Source: an uncultured Eubacteriales bacterium | GTDB taxonomy: Bacteria; Bacillota; Clostridia; Oscillospirales; Ruminococcaceae | Assembly (NCBI GenBank): GCA_900319075.1 | Contig: ONMZ01000001.1 | Location: forward strand, 161,264-225,263 | Reading direction: 5' to 3' | Length of the DNA: 64,000 bases | Shown here: positions 51,204 through 58,584 of the stretch, in pieces | Numbering within the stretch: the stretch's first letter is position 1 | Layout: every line of letters starts with the position of its first letter | Translations under genes and position numbers: made by a program | Notes under the pieces: model-generated | Seen by the model: the letters and a program-made list of their open reading frames with translations, nothing else | The model's database searches: none | What the model was told of the DNA's origin: nothing

Positions 51204-52558
51204 AAGTTATTAAACGCAGCTGCGACTTGCCGATCGCAGTATTGCATGCTCACCCCGACAACCCACGCAAGGACGTCGGCGACGTGACAGAGCTTGCCGA
51301 AAGCATTAAGCAAAACGGCATTTTTCAAAATCTAACCGTAGTCAAAGGCGGCAAAGGATCGCCAAACGCGGACGGCTACACCGTCATTATAGGACACAGG
51401 CGGCTCACAGCAGCCGCACGAGCAGGCTTGACAAAGGTGCCTTGCATGGTTGTCGATATGGACGACAAAGAGCAGCTGTCAACGATGCTGCTTGAAAATA
51501 TGCAGCGCAATGACTTGACAATATGGGAACAGGCGCAAGGATTTCAAATGATGCTTGACCTCGGCGAAACCGAGGACGACATCTGCAAGAAAACAGGCTT
51601 TGCAAAGCAGACTGTACGCCACCGCCTCAAGCTGCTGGAGCTCGACCCCGTGGAATTTAAGAAAGCGCAGCAGCGGCAGCCAACGCTAAACGATTATATA
51701 GCACTTGAAAAGATTGAGAATATAAACGAGCGCAACAAGGTGCTCAAAGATATCGGGACAAATAATTTTCAATGGAGCTTAAACAACGCCATACGCAAGC
51801 AGGAAAACAAGCATAATACTGAGGCGTGGAACAAATTTATAAAGTCCCTGGATATCCCGGAGATATCAGACAGCGAAACAAACGGACGGCTTTCTCTCAA
51901 CGATGTCAATTACTACATCACCGCAAAGCTCGAGACACATACAAAGAAAGCAATAAAGGATCTTATTGAGAAAAACCCCGGCTGTTCTTATAGTATATCT
52001 AAATGGGGCAACTTTAACTTGTATGGTGACGAAAAAGAAGAAAAGCAGCAAGCAAAACCGCAGTGGAAAATCGACGCAGAAAAGCGAGAGGCTCGCGTCG
52101 CCAAAGTCAAAGAGATCGAGCAGCAAGCGAGAGAGCTGCGCGACAAGTTTGTCAAAGGCTACGTCGGAACAAGCAAAGACATTAAATATCTTGTTTGTCA
52201 AATGCTCTCGATCGGCAACATCGAGCTCGACTCCGACGCTGAATTGATTGCCGAGTACCTCGGCATCAAGCTCGAAGATCCGGACATCTACGATATACCC
52301 GATCTGATCGAGGACAAGCGCTATCTCGAAATACTCGGTAAACAGACGCAACGAGTTTTGCTCGCGCAAATAGCCGCCGATTGTCAGCACTGCAATTTTC
52401 ACGATTTTTACGGATATTATGAGAAAAACGAGTATCTCGACGGCTTTTACAAAATAATCTCAAATCTTGGCTATGGCATCAGCGAGCAAGAGCGCAAGCT
52501 CATAAACGGTACGCACGAATGTTTTGAGCCGCGAGAGGATACGGAGGTAGAACAATGA
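51200..52558 (+). CDS. ParB/Spo0J-like nuclease-domain protein
   Basis: 452 residues from the ATG at 51200 (AAAGGA, overlapping ATGA with the gene before). N-terminal ParB catalytic domain: HPDNPRKDVGDVTELAESI (about 16-34) and GHRRLTAAARAG (about 66-77), then the ParB helix-turn-helix (DDICKKTGFAKQTVRHRLKLL, about 128-148). The long C-terminal part (about 230-452) is not recognised. No ParA is nearby, so it is more likely an early phage DNA-binding protein or regulator than a partition protein. Confidence 0.85.
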   Translation: MKVIKRSCDLPIAVLHAHPDNPRKDVGDVTELAESIKQNGIFQNLTVVKGGKGSPNADGYTVIIGHRRLTAAARAGLTKVPCMVVDMDDKEQLSTMLLENMQRNDLTIWEQAQGFQMMLDLGETEDDICKKTGFAKQTVRHRLKLLELDPVEFKKAQQRQPTLNDYIALEKIENINERNKVLKDIGTNNFQWSLNNAIRKQENKHNTEAWNKFIKSLDIPEISDSETNGRLSLNDVNYYITAKLETHTKKAIKDLIEKNPGCSYSISKWGNFNLYGDEKEEKQQAKPQWKIDAEKREARVAKVKEIEQQARELRDKFVKGYVGTSKDIKYLVCQMLSIGNIELDSDAELIAEYLGIKLEDPDIYDIPDLIEDKRYLEILGKQTQRVLLAQIAADCQHCNFHDFYGYYEKNEYLDGFYKIISNLGYGISEQERKLINGTHECFEPREDTEVEQ

Positions 52559-52959
52559 ACAGCGTGTTTTATTTCGACATAGACGACGAGCTCTTTGTAA
52601 GCATCAAAGATAACTTTAATCGGGGTATTAACGATATCCTCACGGGCATGCAAGAAAAGAATGTCTACGAGGGGAACTTAACGCTATCGGTAAATATATC
52701 GCTCTTGCCAACGGCTGTAACAGATGTTAACGGCGATGAAAAACAAATCATAGTCCCAGTAATTAACCACAAGGCAGTTACAAAAATGTCGGTCAAATCT
52801 AAAGTCGACGGCAAGATAGCGGGCTTTGACGGGCGAGATTATTTTGCCATTAAGAAATTCAAAGGCAAGTTTGTAGCGATACGAACGCCTCGCGATGCGT
52901 CGCAGCTAACGCTCGAGGATCAGCGTATTCTTGCAGGCCTTGACGCGGAAACAGATTGA
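52555..52959 (+). CDS. Phage early protein of unknown function
   Basis: 134 residues, unrecognised. Beta-rich centre (LTLSVNISLLPTAV, QIIVPVINHKAV), Lys/Asp-rich, with FKGKFVAIRTPRDASQLTLEDQ near the C terminus. Start overlaps the ParB-like gene by 4 nt. Such 130-aa proteins are common after ParB-like genes in gut phages, function unknown. Confidence 0.65.
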   Translation: MNSVFYFDIDDELFVSIKDNFNRGINDILTGMQEKNVYEGNLTLSVNISLLPTAVTDVNGDEKQIIVPVINHKAVTKMSVKSKVDGKIAGFDGRDYFAIKKFKGKFVAIRTPRDASQLTLEDQRILAGLDAETD

Positions 52960-52981
52960 TACTTTTCAAGGAGAATTACAA

Positions 52982-53257
52982 ATGAAAACTACACACGTTT
53001 TAAAACTTAACACCAATTTCGCCGAGCCGATATTGTCAGGGCGCAAAACATTTGAAATCCGCATAAATGACCGTGGCTTTCAGACAGGCGACATCATTAT
53101 GTTTCAAGCTGTCGATGATTTCGGCAAATATGTGCCTCACGAAATAAACAACATATCGTTTGAAATAACATACGTGCTCAACGGCTGGGGACTTGAAAGC
53201 GATTTTGTCGTTTTGTCAATCAAAAGGGCAAGGAAAAGACGGAGGTGCATAAAATGA
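52982..53257 (+). CDS. DUF3850 (ASCH/PUA-like) protein
   Basis: 91 residues from the ATG at 52982 (AAGGAG upstream). The sequence THVLKLNTNFAEPILSGRKTFEIRINDRGFQTGD matches the DUF3850 pattern, an ASCH-type fold thought to bind RNA or nucleotides. Frequent in phage early regions; role unknown. Overlaps the following gene by 4 nt. Confidence 0.82.
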   Translation: MKTTHVLKLNTNFAEPILSGRKTFEIRINDRGFQTGDIIMFQAVDDFGKYVPHEINNISFEITYVLNGWGLESDFVVLSIKRARKRRRCIK

Positions 53258-53742
53258 GCTATGAAAAACTAAAGCCTTGTCCGTTTTGTGGTGGCCCTGC
53301 GCGTTTCAATCAAGCAATCGAGGGAATGAAAGATAATAAATACACATGGCGCAAGTGGGTTTACTGTACTAACTGCTATGCAGCGACAAATAAATCAACA
53401 AACAGGGCGGAAGTTGTAAGGGCCTGGAATAAAAGAGCGGGCGCGACAATACCGTGCACGACTATATTTTCAAACGGCATGGAGTACAAATGGTTTGTAG
53501 AGCACAATTGCGAAAGATGCACAAGGTTTAGAAAAGGCAAATGCAAAATATTCAATGCATGTGAGCAAGCAAGGTTTGACAAGTCAAAATTCCCTTATGA
53601 ATATCTACTTGATTACGAAAGCGGACTTGCAGGAAAAGAGTGCAGGCTTTTTACAAATATGCCGGCAGAAAGAAAACGCAAAGAACATCAGATACAAGGA
53701 CAATGTACATTTGATACGGACGGTGAAAGCAATGGTAATTGA
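53254..53742 (+). CDS. Lar-like zinc-ribbon protein with extra C-terminal Cys domain
   Basis: 162 residues from the ATG at 53254 (GGAGG 8 nt upstream). The first 55 residues are a Lar-type ribbon: KPCPFCGGPARF ... YCTNCYA ... RAVW-type ending NRAEVVRAWNKRA. Lar proteins relieve type I restriction in some phages. The C-terminal half (about 60-162) has a second Cys cluster (CERCTRFRKGKCKIFNAC) absent from typical Lar. Anti-restriction is a family-based guess. Confidence 0.72.
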   Translation: MSYEKLKPCPFCGGPARFNQAIEGMKDNKYTWRKWVYCTNCYAATNKSTNRAEVVRAWNKRAGATIPCTTIFSNGMEYKWFVEHNCERCTRFRKGKCKIFNACEQARFDKSKFPYEYLLDYESGLAGKECRLFTNMPAERKRKEHQIQGQCTFDTDGESNGN

Positions 53743-53989
53743 CGGCAAGTACTTCAGCGATAGCGAGGCGGCTGCATATATACACGAGCTGGAAAGTGAA
53801 CGCGACAAAAGGCAGCCCGCGCAGTGGGACTTTGTCCACTATGACCCCGATTATTATTTATGGTGTGGCACGTGTACCGCCTGCGGCAAAACGCACGAGT
53901 GCAGCGAAAATATTTTGAAACTTGATTTTTGCCCACACTGCGGAGCTCCAACCATAGGCGAAAAGCCACTCGGACCTGTAATGATATGA
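53732..53989 (+). CDS. Zinc-ribbon phage protein (85 aa)
   Basis: Helical N terminus (YFSDSEAAAYIHELESERDK) followed by WDFVHYDPDYYLWCGTCTACGKTHE and a closing CPHCG pair: a two-CxxC zinc ribbon (about 48-75). Start overlaps the gene before; stop overlaps the next gene. Ribosome site weak (GGTGA). Function unknown. Confidence 0.7.
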   Translation: MVIDGKYFSDSEAAAYIHELESERDKRQPAQWDFVHYDPDYYLWCGTCTACGKTHECSENILKLDFCPHCGAPTIGEKPLGPVMI

Positions 53990-54153
53990 AAAAGCGAAAG
54001 AGGGTTATAAAAATAAAGACGCAACAGCTCTTGCCGCTCTTGCTGATTGTCATTAACTTACTCGCGGCAGCGGTATATTTTGTACATAAGGACATAAAAA
54101 AAGGTGTTTACTGGCTTGCCGCTGCCGTGCTCAACATCACCGTCACATTTTAG
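53986..54153 (+). CDS. Small two-helix membrane protein (55 aa)
   Basis: Very basic N terminus (KKRKRVIKIK) then two hydrophobic helices (about 14-31 and 37-54) separated by a short charged loop. Starts within the stop of the gene before (ATGA). The basic/hydrophobic layout resembles many small phage membrane proteins; no function known. Confidence 0.6.
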   Translation: MKKRKRVIKIKTQQLLPLLLIVINLLAAAVYFVHKDIKKGVYWLAAAVLNITVTF

Positions 54154-54164
54154 GAGTGCAACAC

Positions 54165-54329
54165 ATGGAGAATAAAATAACATGCAGGGACTGCAAGCGC
54201 CGCGCGGGCTGCCTTGAATTTAGCAGGCTTTACCCGTGCAAAGACTTTGCAAGGAGGACAAGCAATTTTGAAAAACAAAGCACTAAAGCATTACCACATA
54301 AACAAGCAGATCCTCGACGCCGCGGCTGA
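54165..54329 (+). CDS. Small Cys-rich phage protein (54 aa)
   Basis: Begins ENKITCRDCKRRAGCLEF, with a Cys pattern CxxC...C...C (C7, C10, C16, C25) suggestive of a zinc finger, then a basic tail. Has TAGGAGTG upstream. Its second half overlaps the next gene in another frame by 62 nt; the Cys part is before the overlap. Confidence 0.5.
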   Translation: MENKITCRDCKRRAGCLEFSRLYPCKDFARRTSNFEKQSTKALPHKQADPRRRG

Positions 54330-54888
54330 TACTATCAATATAATGTGCATTGTGCTGCTTACAGCGCACAAACTATACCCAAAAATCATGTACCCGAAAG
54401 CAGTGTGCAGATTCGTGCAAGACCGTGCGGACTATTGCCAAATATCCGACAGCTACGAAAAAGATGATGTATTTGATTTTAAAATGCAGCGGGCTTGCGA
54501 TGAACTCGGTATCAGCACAAACGATTGCTCACTTATAGTAAAACGTCACATGCACCCGATAAACAAATCTATATATGATGTATTCGTAAACAATGTCAAG
54601 CTGCTTTTCGTTCAGCTTGCCCGCGAACACGGTATCGGTAAAGAACGGCGCACACAGATTGTCAATGCACTGCTGTCAGATCTCGCAGAAACCGACAAAC
54701 CGCTCGAGCGCGTGCAGGCGATGGGCGCACAAATTGAGGTCGGCACCATATCACAAATTGACTGCACAAAATACAGAAAAAAGCCTGACAGGATAACGCT
54801 TGCAGATATCAAGCAAGCAGACGAGGGGCGCAGATGGCTCAAAGCGTATCAAGATCACGTTTTAAAGGAGAGTGAAAACAATGGATAA
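54268..54888 (+). CDS. Phage protein of unknown function (206 aa)
   Basis: Starts at TTG 54268, with AAGGAGG 9 nt upstream; a start at 54214 would lack a ribosome site. Largely helical, no domain recognised. A middle stretch DELGISTNDCSLIVKRHMHPINKSIY is the best-ordered segment. Ends overlapping the next gene by 8 nt. Lies in the early operon. Confidence 0.65.
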   Translation: MKNKALKHYHINKQILDAAADTINIMCIVLLTAHKLYPKIMYPKAVCRFVQDRADYCQISDSYEKDDVFDFKMQRACDELGISTNDCSLIVKRHMHPINKSIYDVFVNNVKLLFVQLAREHGIGKERRTQIVNALLSDLAETDKPLERVQAMGAQIEVGTISQIDCTKYRKKPDRITLADIKQADEGRRWLKAYQDHVLKESENNG

Positions 54889-55180
54889 GAAATCAGAGGA
54901 CGCCGCAACTGTAATTATGATTGCATGGCTTGTTGCATTTTACTTATCAATTTGTATTGACACACCTTTTGCGTGGATCTTATTTGCAATGTTTACAATG
55001 AACGAGGCACTAATCGTGTTTACTGATTATCTTACAGAAAAACGAAAGGAGGCGGGCAGGCATGACAGCAGATCAGGCAAAGCAGGCTTTTCAGGACATG
55101 GTCCCGGTGGTATATCGCAACCACAACAGCGGCACGATTGTCAAGTACGAGCGCATCGCCGAAATGATTTACTATCATAA
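54881..55180 (+). CDS. Small phage membrane protein with long overlap
   Basis: 99 residues from the ATG at 54881 (AAAGGAG upstream). Two hydrophobic helices (about 9-27 and 30-50), then LTEKRKEAGRH. The last 40 residues are read from the DNA of the next gene in another frame and look like non-native sequence (Ser/Gly/His/Gln-rich). The natural stop was probably lost, or the overlap is genuine; overlap is 119 nt. Confidence 0.55.
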   Translation: MDKKSEDAATVIMIAWLVAFYLSICIDTPFAWILFAMFTMNEALIVFTDYLTEKRKEAGRHDSRSGKAGFSGHGPGGISQPQQRHDCQVRAHRRNDLLS

Positions 55181-55325
55181 AAACGGGCGCCTGCGGTGCT
55201 CGGTTGCATTGACAGACTCAAATAGTCCCTGGTACGTCCGCACATCTACGCGAAACATAGCACTTTATGACAAAAACAAGCCCTTGACCGAGGACAACTA
55301 TTTTAAAACGAAAAGGAGTAATTGA
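55062..55325 (+). CDS. Phage protein of unknown function (87 aa)
   Basis: ATG with AAGGAGG upstream. Sequence VVYRNHNSGTIVKYERIAEMIYYHKNGR is beta-rich and even in composition, so this frame is more convincing than the overlapping one. No family recognised. Confidence 0.65.
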   Translation: MTADQAKQAFQDMVPVVYRNHNSGTIVKYERIAEMIYYHKNGRLRCSVALTDSNSPWYVRTSTRNIALYDKNKPLTEDNYFKTKRSN

Positions 55326-55327
55326 AA

Positions 55328-55915
55328 ATGAATGAAAACAAAACATTGACATTCGAACCAGGCGCGCACATTTGGTATAACGACATTGAGTTTGTGTTGC
55401 TGGATATCACCGCCGAGGGCGACTATTTTGCAGTAAGCGCAAACATAACGGCGGTTGCCGCTTTTAATAGCAAACCCAACGAACGCCCGAACAACTGGGA
55501 GCATTCGAGCCTGCGCGAACATCTTAACAGCACGTATCTTGAAAAACATTTTAAAAAAGGACATCTTGTTAAGACTGTAACAGACATGGTTACAGATTAC
55601 GGCGACAGAACATACGGAACGTGTGAGGATTACATCACGCTGTTGACTTGCGACCAGCGACGCAAGTATTTTGGCATTGCTCCGCTTTATGATAGCTGGA
55701 CATGGACTCCGACACCGTGGTATATACCGACTTCGCCCTTCGCTGGCGACGCTAACGTCGTAAGGCTTGTCAATACGTCGGGAGCGTGGAACATCAGCTA
55801 CGCGCTCTACGCTGTCGGCGTCGCCCCGGCTTGCGTGTTTAATCATAAAATCTTGACTCCGCGCCGTCAGGCGCAAAGCGAACAAATCGTGCTTGAAGAA
55901 ATTGCAGACGAATAA
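55328..55915 (+). CDS. DUF6273-like (C-type-lectin-fold) protein
   Basis: 195 residues from the ATG at 55328 (AAAGGAG upstream). The pattern NWEHSSLREHLNSTYLEKHF (about 62-81) and the ending YAVGVAPACVFN (about 160-171) fit DUF6273, related to the fold of formylglycine-generating-enzyme/C-type-lectin ligand-binding proteins. The last 50 residues contain SPFAGDANVVRLVNTSGAWN. No signal peptide. Such proteins display ligand-binding loops; here it is in the early region, not with tail genes. Confidence 0.6.
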   Translation: MNENKTLTFEPGAHIWYNDIEFVLLDITAEGDYFAVSANITAVAAFNSKPNERPNNWEHSSLREHLNSTYLEKHFKKGHLVKTVTDMVTDYGDRTYGTCEDYITLLTCDQRRKYFGIAPLYDSWTWTPTPWYIPTSPFAGDANVVRLVNTSGAWNISYALYAVGVAPACVFNHKILTPRRQAQSEQIVLEEIADE

Positions 55916-55969
55916 GTCTTATATAATAGTATGTTATTGATAATTGATTTTTGACAATAAAAAACGCTT

Positions 55970-56114
55970 TTAAATGCCTGCCAAGCGCAGGTATTTAAGG
56001 GCTTGTAATGTATCTTAACTTTGCGGACATCGCAAGATGTAAAATAAACCACGAAACCCAATGGGGAAAAAAGGGATCATAAGGGAAAAAGGGGAACGCC
56101 CCTTTGTCCCTTAT
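55970..56114. other. Hairpin region upstream of rep; candidate replication origin
   Basis: Two strong inverted repeats: TTAAATGCCTG (55970-55980) with CAGGTATTTAA (55988-55998), one mismatch, 7-nt loop; and a 16-bp stem (56079-56094 with 56099-56114), one mismatch, 4-nt loop AACG. The second stem is G-rich on one arm and lies 46 nt before the Rep ATG. HUH Rep proteins nick in such hairpin loops, so this is the likely origin; a regulatory or terminator role is also possible. Confidence 0.45.
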
Positions 56115-56160
56115 CCAATCCCTCACCAAGTAGAGATAAATAAACAAACGGAGGTAAACA

Positions 56161-56970
56161 ATGCGTGTTTTGTACAGAGAGCAGCGACACGACTGCAAGC
56201 GATATCTTGATGTCGACATTTTCCCGGTTTACCGACAGAGCACAAAGGGCAAGCGCAAGCGAAAAGCAAAGCCAACATCTGAAACACAGGCACGATACAA
56301 CCATCAATGCAGAGTACGAAAGCTCGAGCGACTTGTCATGACGAACTTTGAGCCGGGCGAGGCTCTTTTTTTTAATCCGTCGTATTGTGATGCCTGCTTA
56401 CCAGCTGACGACGACGCCGCAAAACGTTCTTTGCAGAATTTTTTAAAACGAATTAAACGCTACCGTAAGCGCAAGGGCTTGCCGGAGCTGAAATATATAG
56501 CAACGACCGAAAAGGGCACGCGATCGGGCCGATATCATCATCATCTTATCATCAACTGCGCGGACATGCCTATATCAGATCTTGAAAATCTTTGGGGCAA
56601 AGGTTTTTCTTTTTCGTCGCTCGTTATATTCGACGAAGAGGGCACAAACGGACTTGCGACATATTTCTGCAAGAAGAAAAAACCGACGACCACAGAGCAA
56701 GAACTCGAGGACGCTGTCGGCAATTCGTGGAGCGCGTCTCGCAATATCAAAGCGCCGAAAGAAACAAAGCGCGACGGGCGCATTTCAAAAGCCGAGGCTT
56801 GCGAGCTCTACCGCCTCGGCAATGATGCAGCGACAGAGTTTGAAAAGCTCTATCCCGATTACATACTTTCGAGCGCAAAAACGATATACAACGACATCAA
56901 CGGCGGGTACTATATCGCCGCACGACTGCGACGAAAACCGCCAAGAACGAGGAGGGCGAAAAGTGATTGA
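56161..56970 (+). CDS. HUH-type replication initiation protein
   Basis: Rolling-circle-type Rep of 269 residues. It has a basic N terminus (KGKRKRKAK), then the HUH endonuclease domain: GRYHHHLIIN (about 120-129, the metal-binding H-x-H) and the catalytic-tyrosine motif ATYFCKKKK (about 163-171, YxxK). C-terminal basic tail. Nicks one strand at an origin and stays attached through Tyr. In a tailed-phage context this points to Rep-primed replication. Strong GGAGG; overlaps the next gene by 8 nt. Confidence 0.8.
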   Translation: MRVLYREQRHDCKRYLDVDIFPVYRQSTKGKRKRKAKPTSETQARYNHQCRVRKLERLVMTNFEPGEALFFNPSYCDACLPADDDAAKRSLQNFLKRIKRYRKRKGLPELKYIATTEKGTRSGRYHHHLIINCADMPISDLENLWGKGFSFSSLVIFDEEGTNGLATYFCKKKKPTTTEQELEDAVGNSWSASRNIKAPKETKRDGRISKAEACELYRLGNDAATEFEKLYPDYILSSAKTIYNDINGGYYIAARLRRKPPRTRRAKSD

Positions 56971-57376
56971 TTTTTTCAAGGAAAGCGAAAAACTTTTGAC
57001 GGAGCTGCCGATGATGCGCCGCGCGGTCGATAATCTGACTGCACGTAAAATCGAGCTTGCTAAAATGGCAAAGGAAAAACCGGCAGAAAGCAAGCGAAAA
57101 AACGCCGCGCTTGATACAAACGAAAAAATCTATCTTGAGCACTGCATGACAGGGCGTCAGATTGGATTTACAAAAGCGACGATCGCAGGCATCGAAAGCG
57201 CACTGGAGCAGCTCGGCAGCGAGGACCGCGCCATTCTGAAATATTGGTATGTCGATCACAAGTCGAAAGAACAGATCCTCGAAGATATGCACATCGAGAG
57301 TTTGTCAACGCTTTACGCCCTGCGAAACAAGGCTGTCAAGCGATTTACAATGCTCTATTTTGGCGCAAATTTGTAA
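56963..57376 (+). CDS. ArpU/sigma-70-like late transcription regulator
   Basis: 137 residues from the GTG at 56963 (GAGGAGGG upstream). The C terminus carries a sigma region-4-like HTH: EDRAILKYWYVDHKSKEQILEDMHIESLSTLYALRNKAVKRF, as in the ArpU and DUF1492-type regulators that turn on packaging and structural genes. Its place just before the HNH/terminase module fits. The longer frame from 56582 that contains it is a coincidence. Confidence 0.78.
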   Translation: MIDFFKESEKLLTELPMMRRAVDNLTARKIELAKMAKEKPAESKRKNAALDTNEKIYLEHCMTGRQIGFTKATIAGIESALEQLGSEDRAILKYWYVDHKSKEQILEDMHIESLSTLYALRNKAVKRFTMLYFGANL

Positions 57377-57477
57377 ACTATGCACAAGAAAGCGTATTGA
57401 TGCACGGCTCTTGTTGCTGTTTTTGTTGTGCAAACTGTACAAAATCAGCCGAAAAAAATGCGTATAGAAAACAAATC

Positions 57478-57514
57478 ACGCGTGCGTTATTATAATCTTG
57501 GATAATAGCACGCG
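57478..57514. repeat. Inverted repeat with a TATAAT in the loop
   Basis: CGCGTGC (57479-57485) pairs with GCACGCG (57508-57514), extended by TTATTA/TAATA near the loop. The loop region holds TATAAT (57491-57496). It lies in the 211-nt gap between the late regulator and the HNH gene, so it may be the late promoter or its operator. Nothing else is recognised in that gap. Confidence 0.45.
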
Positions 57515-57587
57515 CGCGTTAGTGTGTGTGTTACTGGGTAGCAGCATACATCACGCGATATGCGTATGTGAGGGGCGGGGCGCAAGT

Positions 57588-57884
57588 ATGCAAGATTTTG
57601 CGAAAAGCTTTTATCTGTCGAAAGAATGGCGCGCGGTACGCGACAATGTATTTAAGCGCGACTGTGGCTTGTGTGTTCGCTGCGGTGCTCCCGGCGAGAT
57701 CGTGCACCACAAGATACATCTTACGCCGCACAACATAAACAATCCAGCCGTAACGCTTAACCCTGACAACCTCGAAACGTTGTGCAGGGATTGTCACGCA
57801 GCCGAGCACGCACCACAACCGGCGACAGCCGAGGGGCTTGCGTTCGATAGCAACGGCGACTTAATCGAGGTACATAAATCATGA
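57588..57884 (+). CDS. HNH endonuclease (packaging-associated)
   Basis: 98 residues from the ATG at 57588. HNH core: CVRCGAP ... IVHHKIHLTPHNINNP ... NLETLCRDCHAAEH (about 24-72). HNH proteins next to terminase genes in HK97-type phages act with TerL/TerS in cutting packaging sites. GAGGGGCGGGG upstream is an imperfect ribosome site. Overlaps the next gene by 4 nt. Confidence 0.9.
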   Translation: MQDFAKSFYLSKEWRAVRDNVFKRDCGLCVRCGAPGEIVHHKIHLTPHNINNPAVTLNPDNLETLCRDCHAAEHAPQPATAEGLAFDSNGDLIEVHKS

Positions 57885-58093
57885 ACGAATATGCAGTGCG
57901 TATCTACACAATAGACGGCAACACAATCGACAAGAACATTGTTGCGCCGTCAATGGTTGCAGACTTTGACAAGCAGCTTTGCCAGGCCATCGAGAGCGGC
58001 GGCGCAATGCTTGACACGACCGAGGGCACAAAGTTTATTATCAACACGGCAGCGATCGCAGCGATAGAGATTGCGCCAGCTGAAAAGCATTGA
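57881..58093 (+). CDS. Small phage protein (70 aa)
   Basis: Not recognised. Beta-rich (AVRIYTIDGNTIDKNIVAPS ... KFIINTAAIAAIEIAP), resembling small proteins of unknown role beside terminase genes. Start ATGA overlaps HNH. Confidence 0.6.
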   Translation: MNEYAVRIYTIDGNTIDKNIVAPSMVADFDKQLCQAIESGGAMLDTTEGTKFIINTAAIAAIEIAPAEKH

Positions 58094-58212
58094 TACTCCC
58101 CCCGGTCAAAAAAACAAACGATGAAAAATATGAACCGCGTATAAGTCCTTTTTAGGACTCCACGGGCGCATATAGACCCCCCTACCTTACCGCGAAAAGA
58201 GGCGAAAAATGC
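58094..58212. other. Non-coding gap before the terminase, candidate packaging site
   Basis: About 120 nt with a hairpin AGTCCT-TTTT-AGGACT (58144-58159) and a C-rich run (58176-58182). Position between HNH and TerS is where cos or pac sites are usual. No sequence proof. Confidence 0.35.
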
Positions 58213-58584
58213 GTGAATGAAGATATATTAAAAATAAGAAAGCGAGAGCTAAACAAATTTAAAAAAATCTTTGAAAATATCCCGAAAGATAAGCAGAAAA
58301 TCACTGAAAGTCTTATCGAACGCGCATTTTTTATGCGTGAGAAAATGGTCGATATGGAGAAGCGCATCGACGCCGACGGTGTAATCGTCACAATGCCGCA
58401 AGGCGAATACGAGATCGAGCGAGCGCACCCGCTTATTTCGCAGTACAACACAATGGTTAAGAATTACTCGGCAATCATCAAGCAGCTATGCGAGTCAATG
58501 CCGACCACCGACGCCGACCGCGTGGGCGATAAGCTGCTTGCATTTGCAACTAAAAAACCGATAAGGACCTCAAAGCAGGCTTGA
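58213..58584 (+). CDS. Terminase small subunit (P27-like)
   Basis: DNA-recognition subunit of the packaging motor. 123 residues, helical, with KIFENIPKDKQKITESLIERAFFMREKMVDMEK (about 17-50) typical of the P27 family; ends DRVGDKLLAFATKK. GTG start with AGAGGCG upstream. Overlaps TerL by 4 nt. Confidence 0.85.
   Translation: MNEDILKIRKRELNKFKKIFENIPKDKQKITESLIERAFFMREKMVDMEKRIDADGVIVTMPQGEYEIERAHPLISQYNTMVKNYSAIIKQLCESMPTTDADRVGDKLLAFATKKPIRTSKQA

Noticed and set aside
55766..55915. Diversity-generating retroelement variable repeat
   Set aside because: No reverse transcriptase or second copy of the repeat is in the window.
56582..57376. 264-codon frame overlapping rep and the late regulator
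   Set aside because: Only its last 137 codons are a real gene (start GTG 56963); the first part is an out-of-frame reading of rep.
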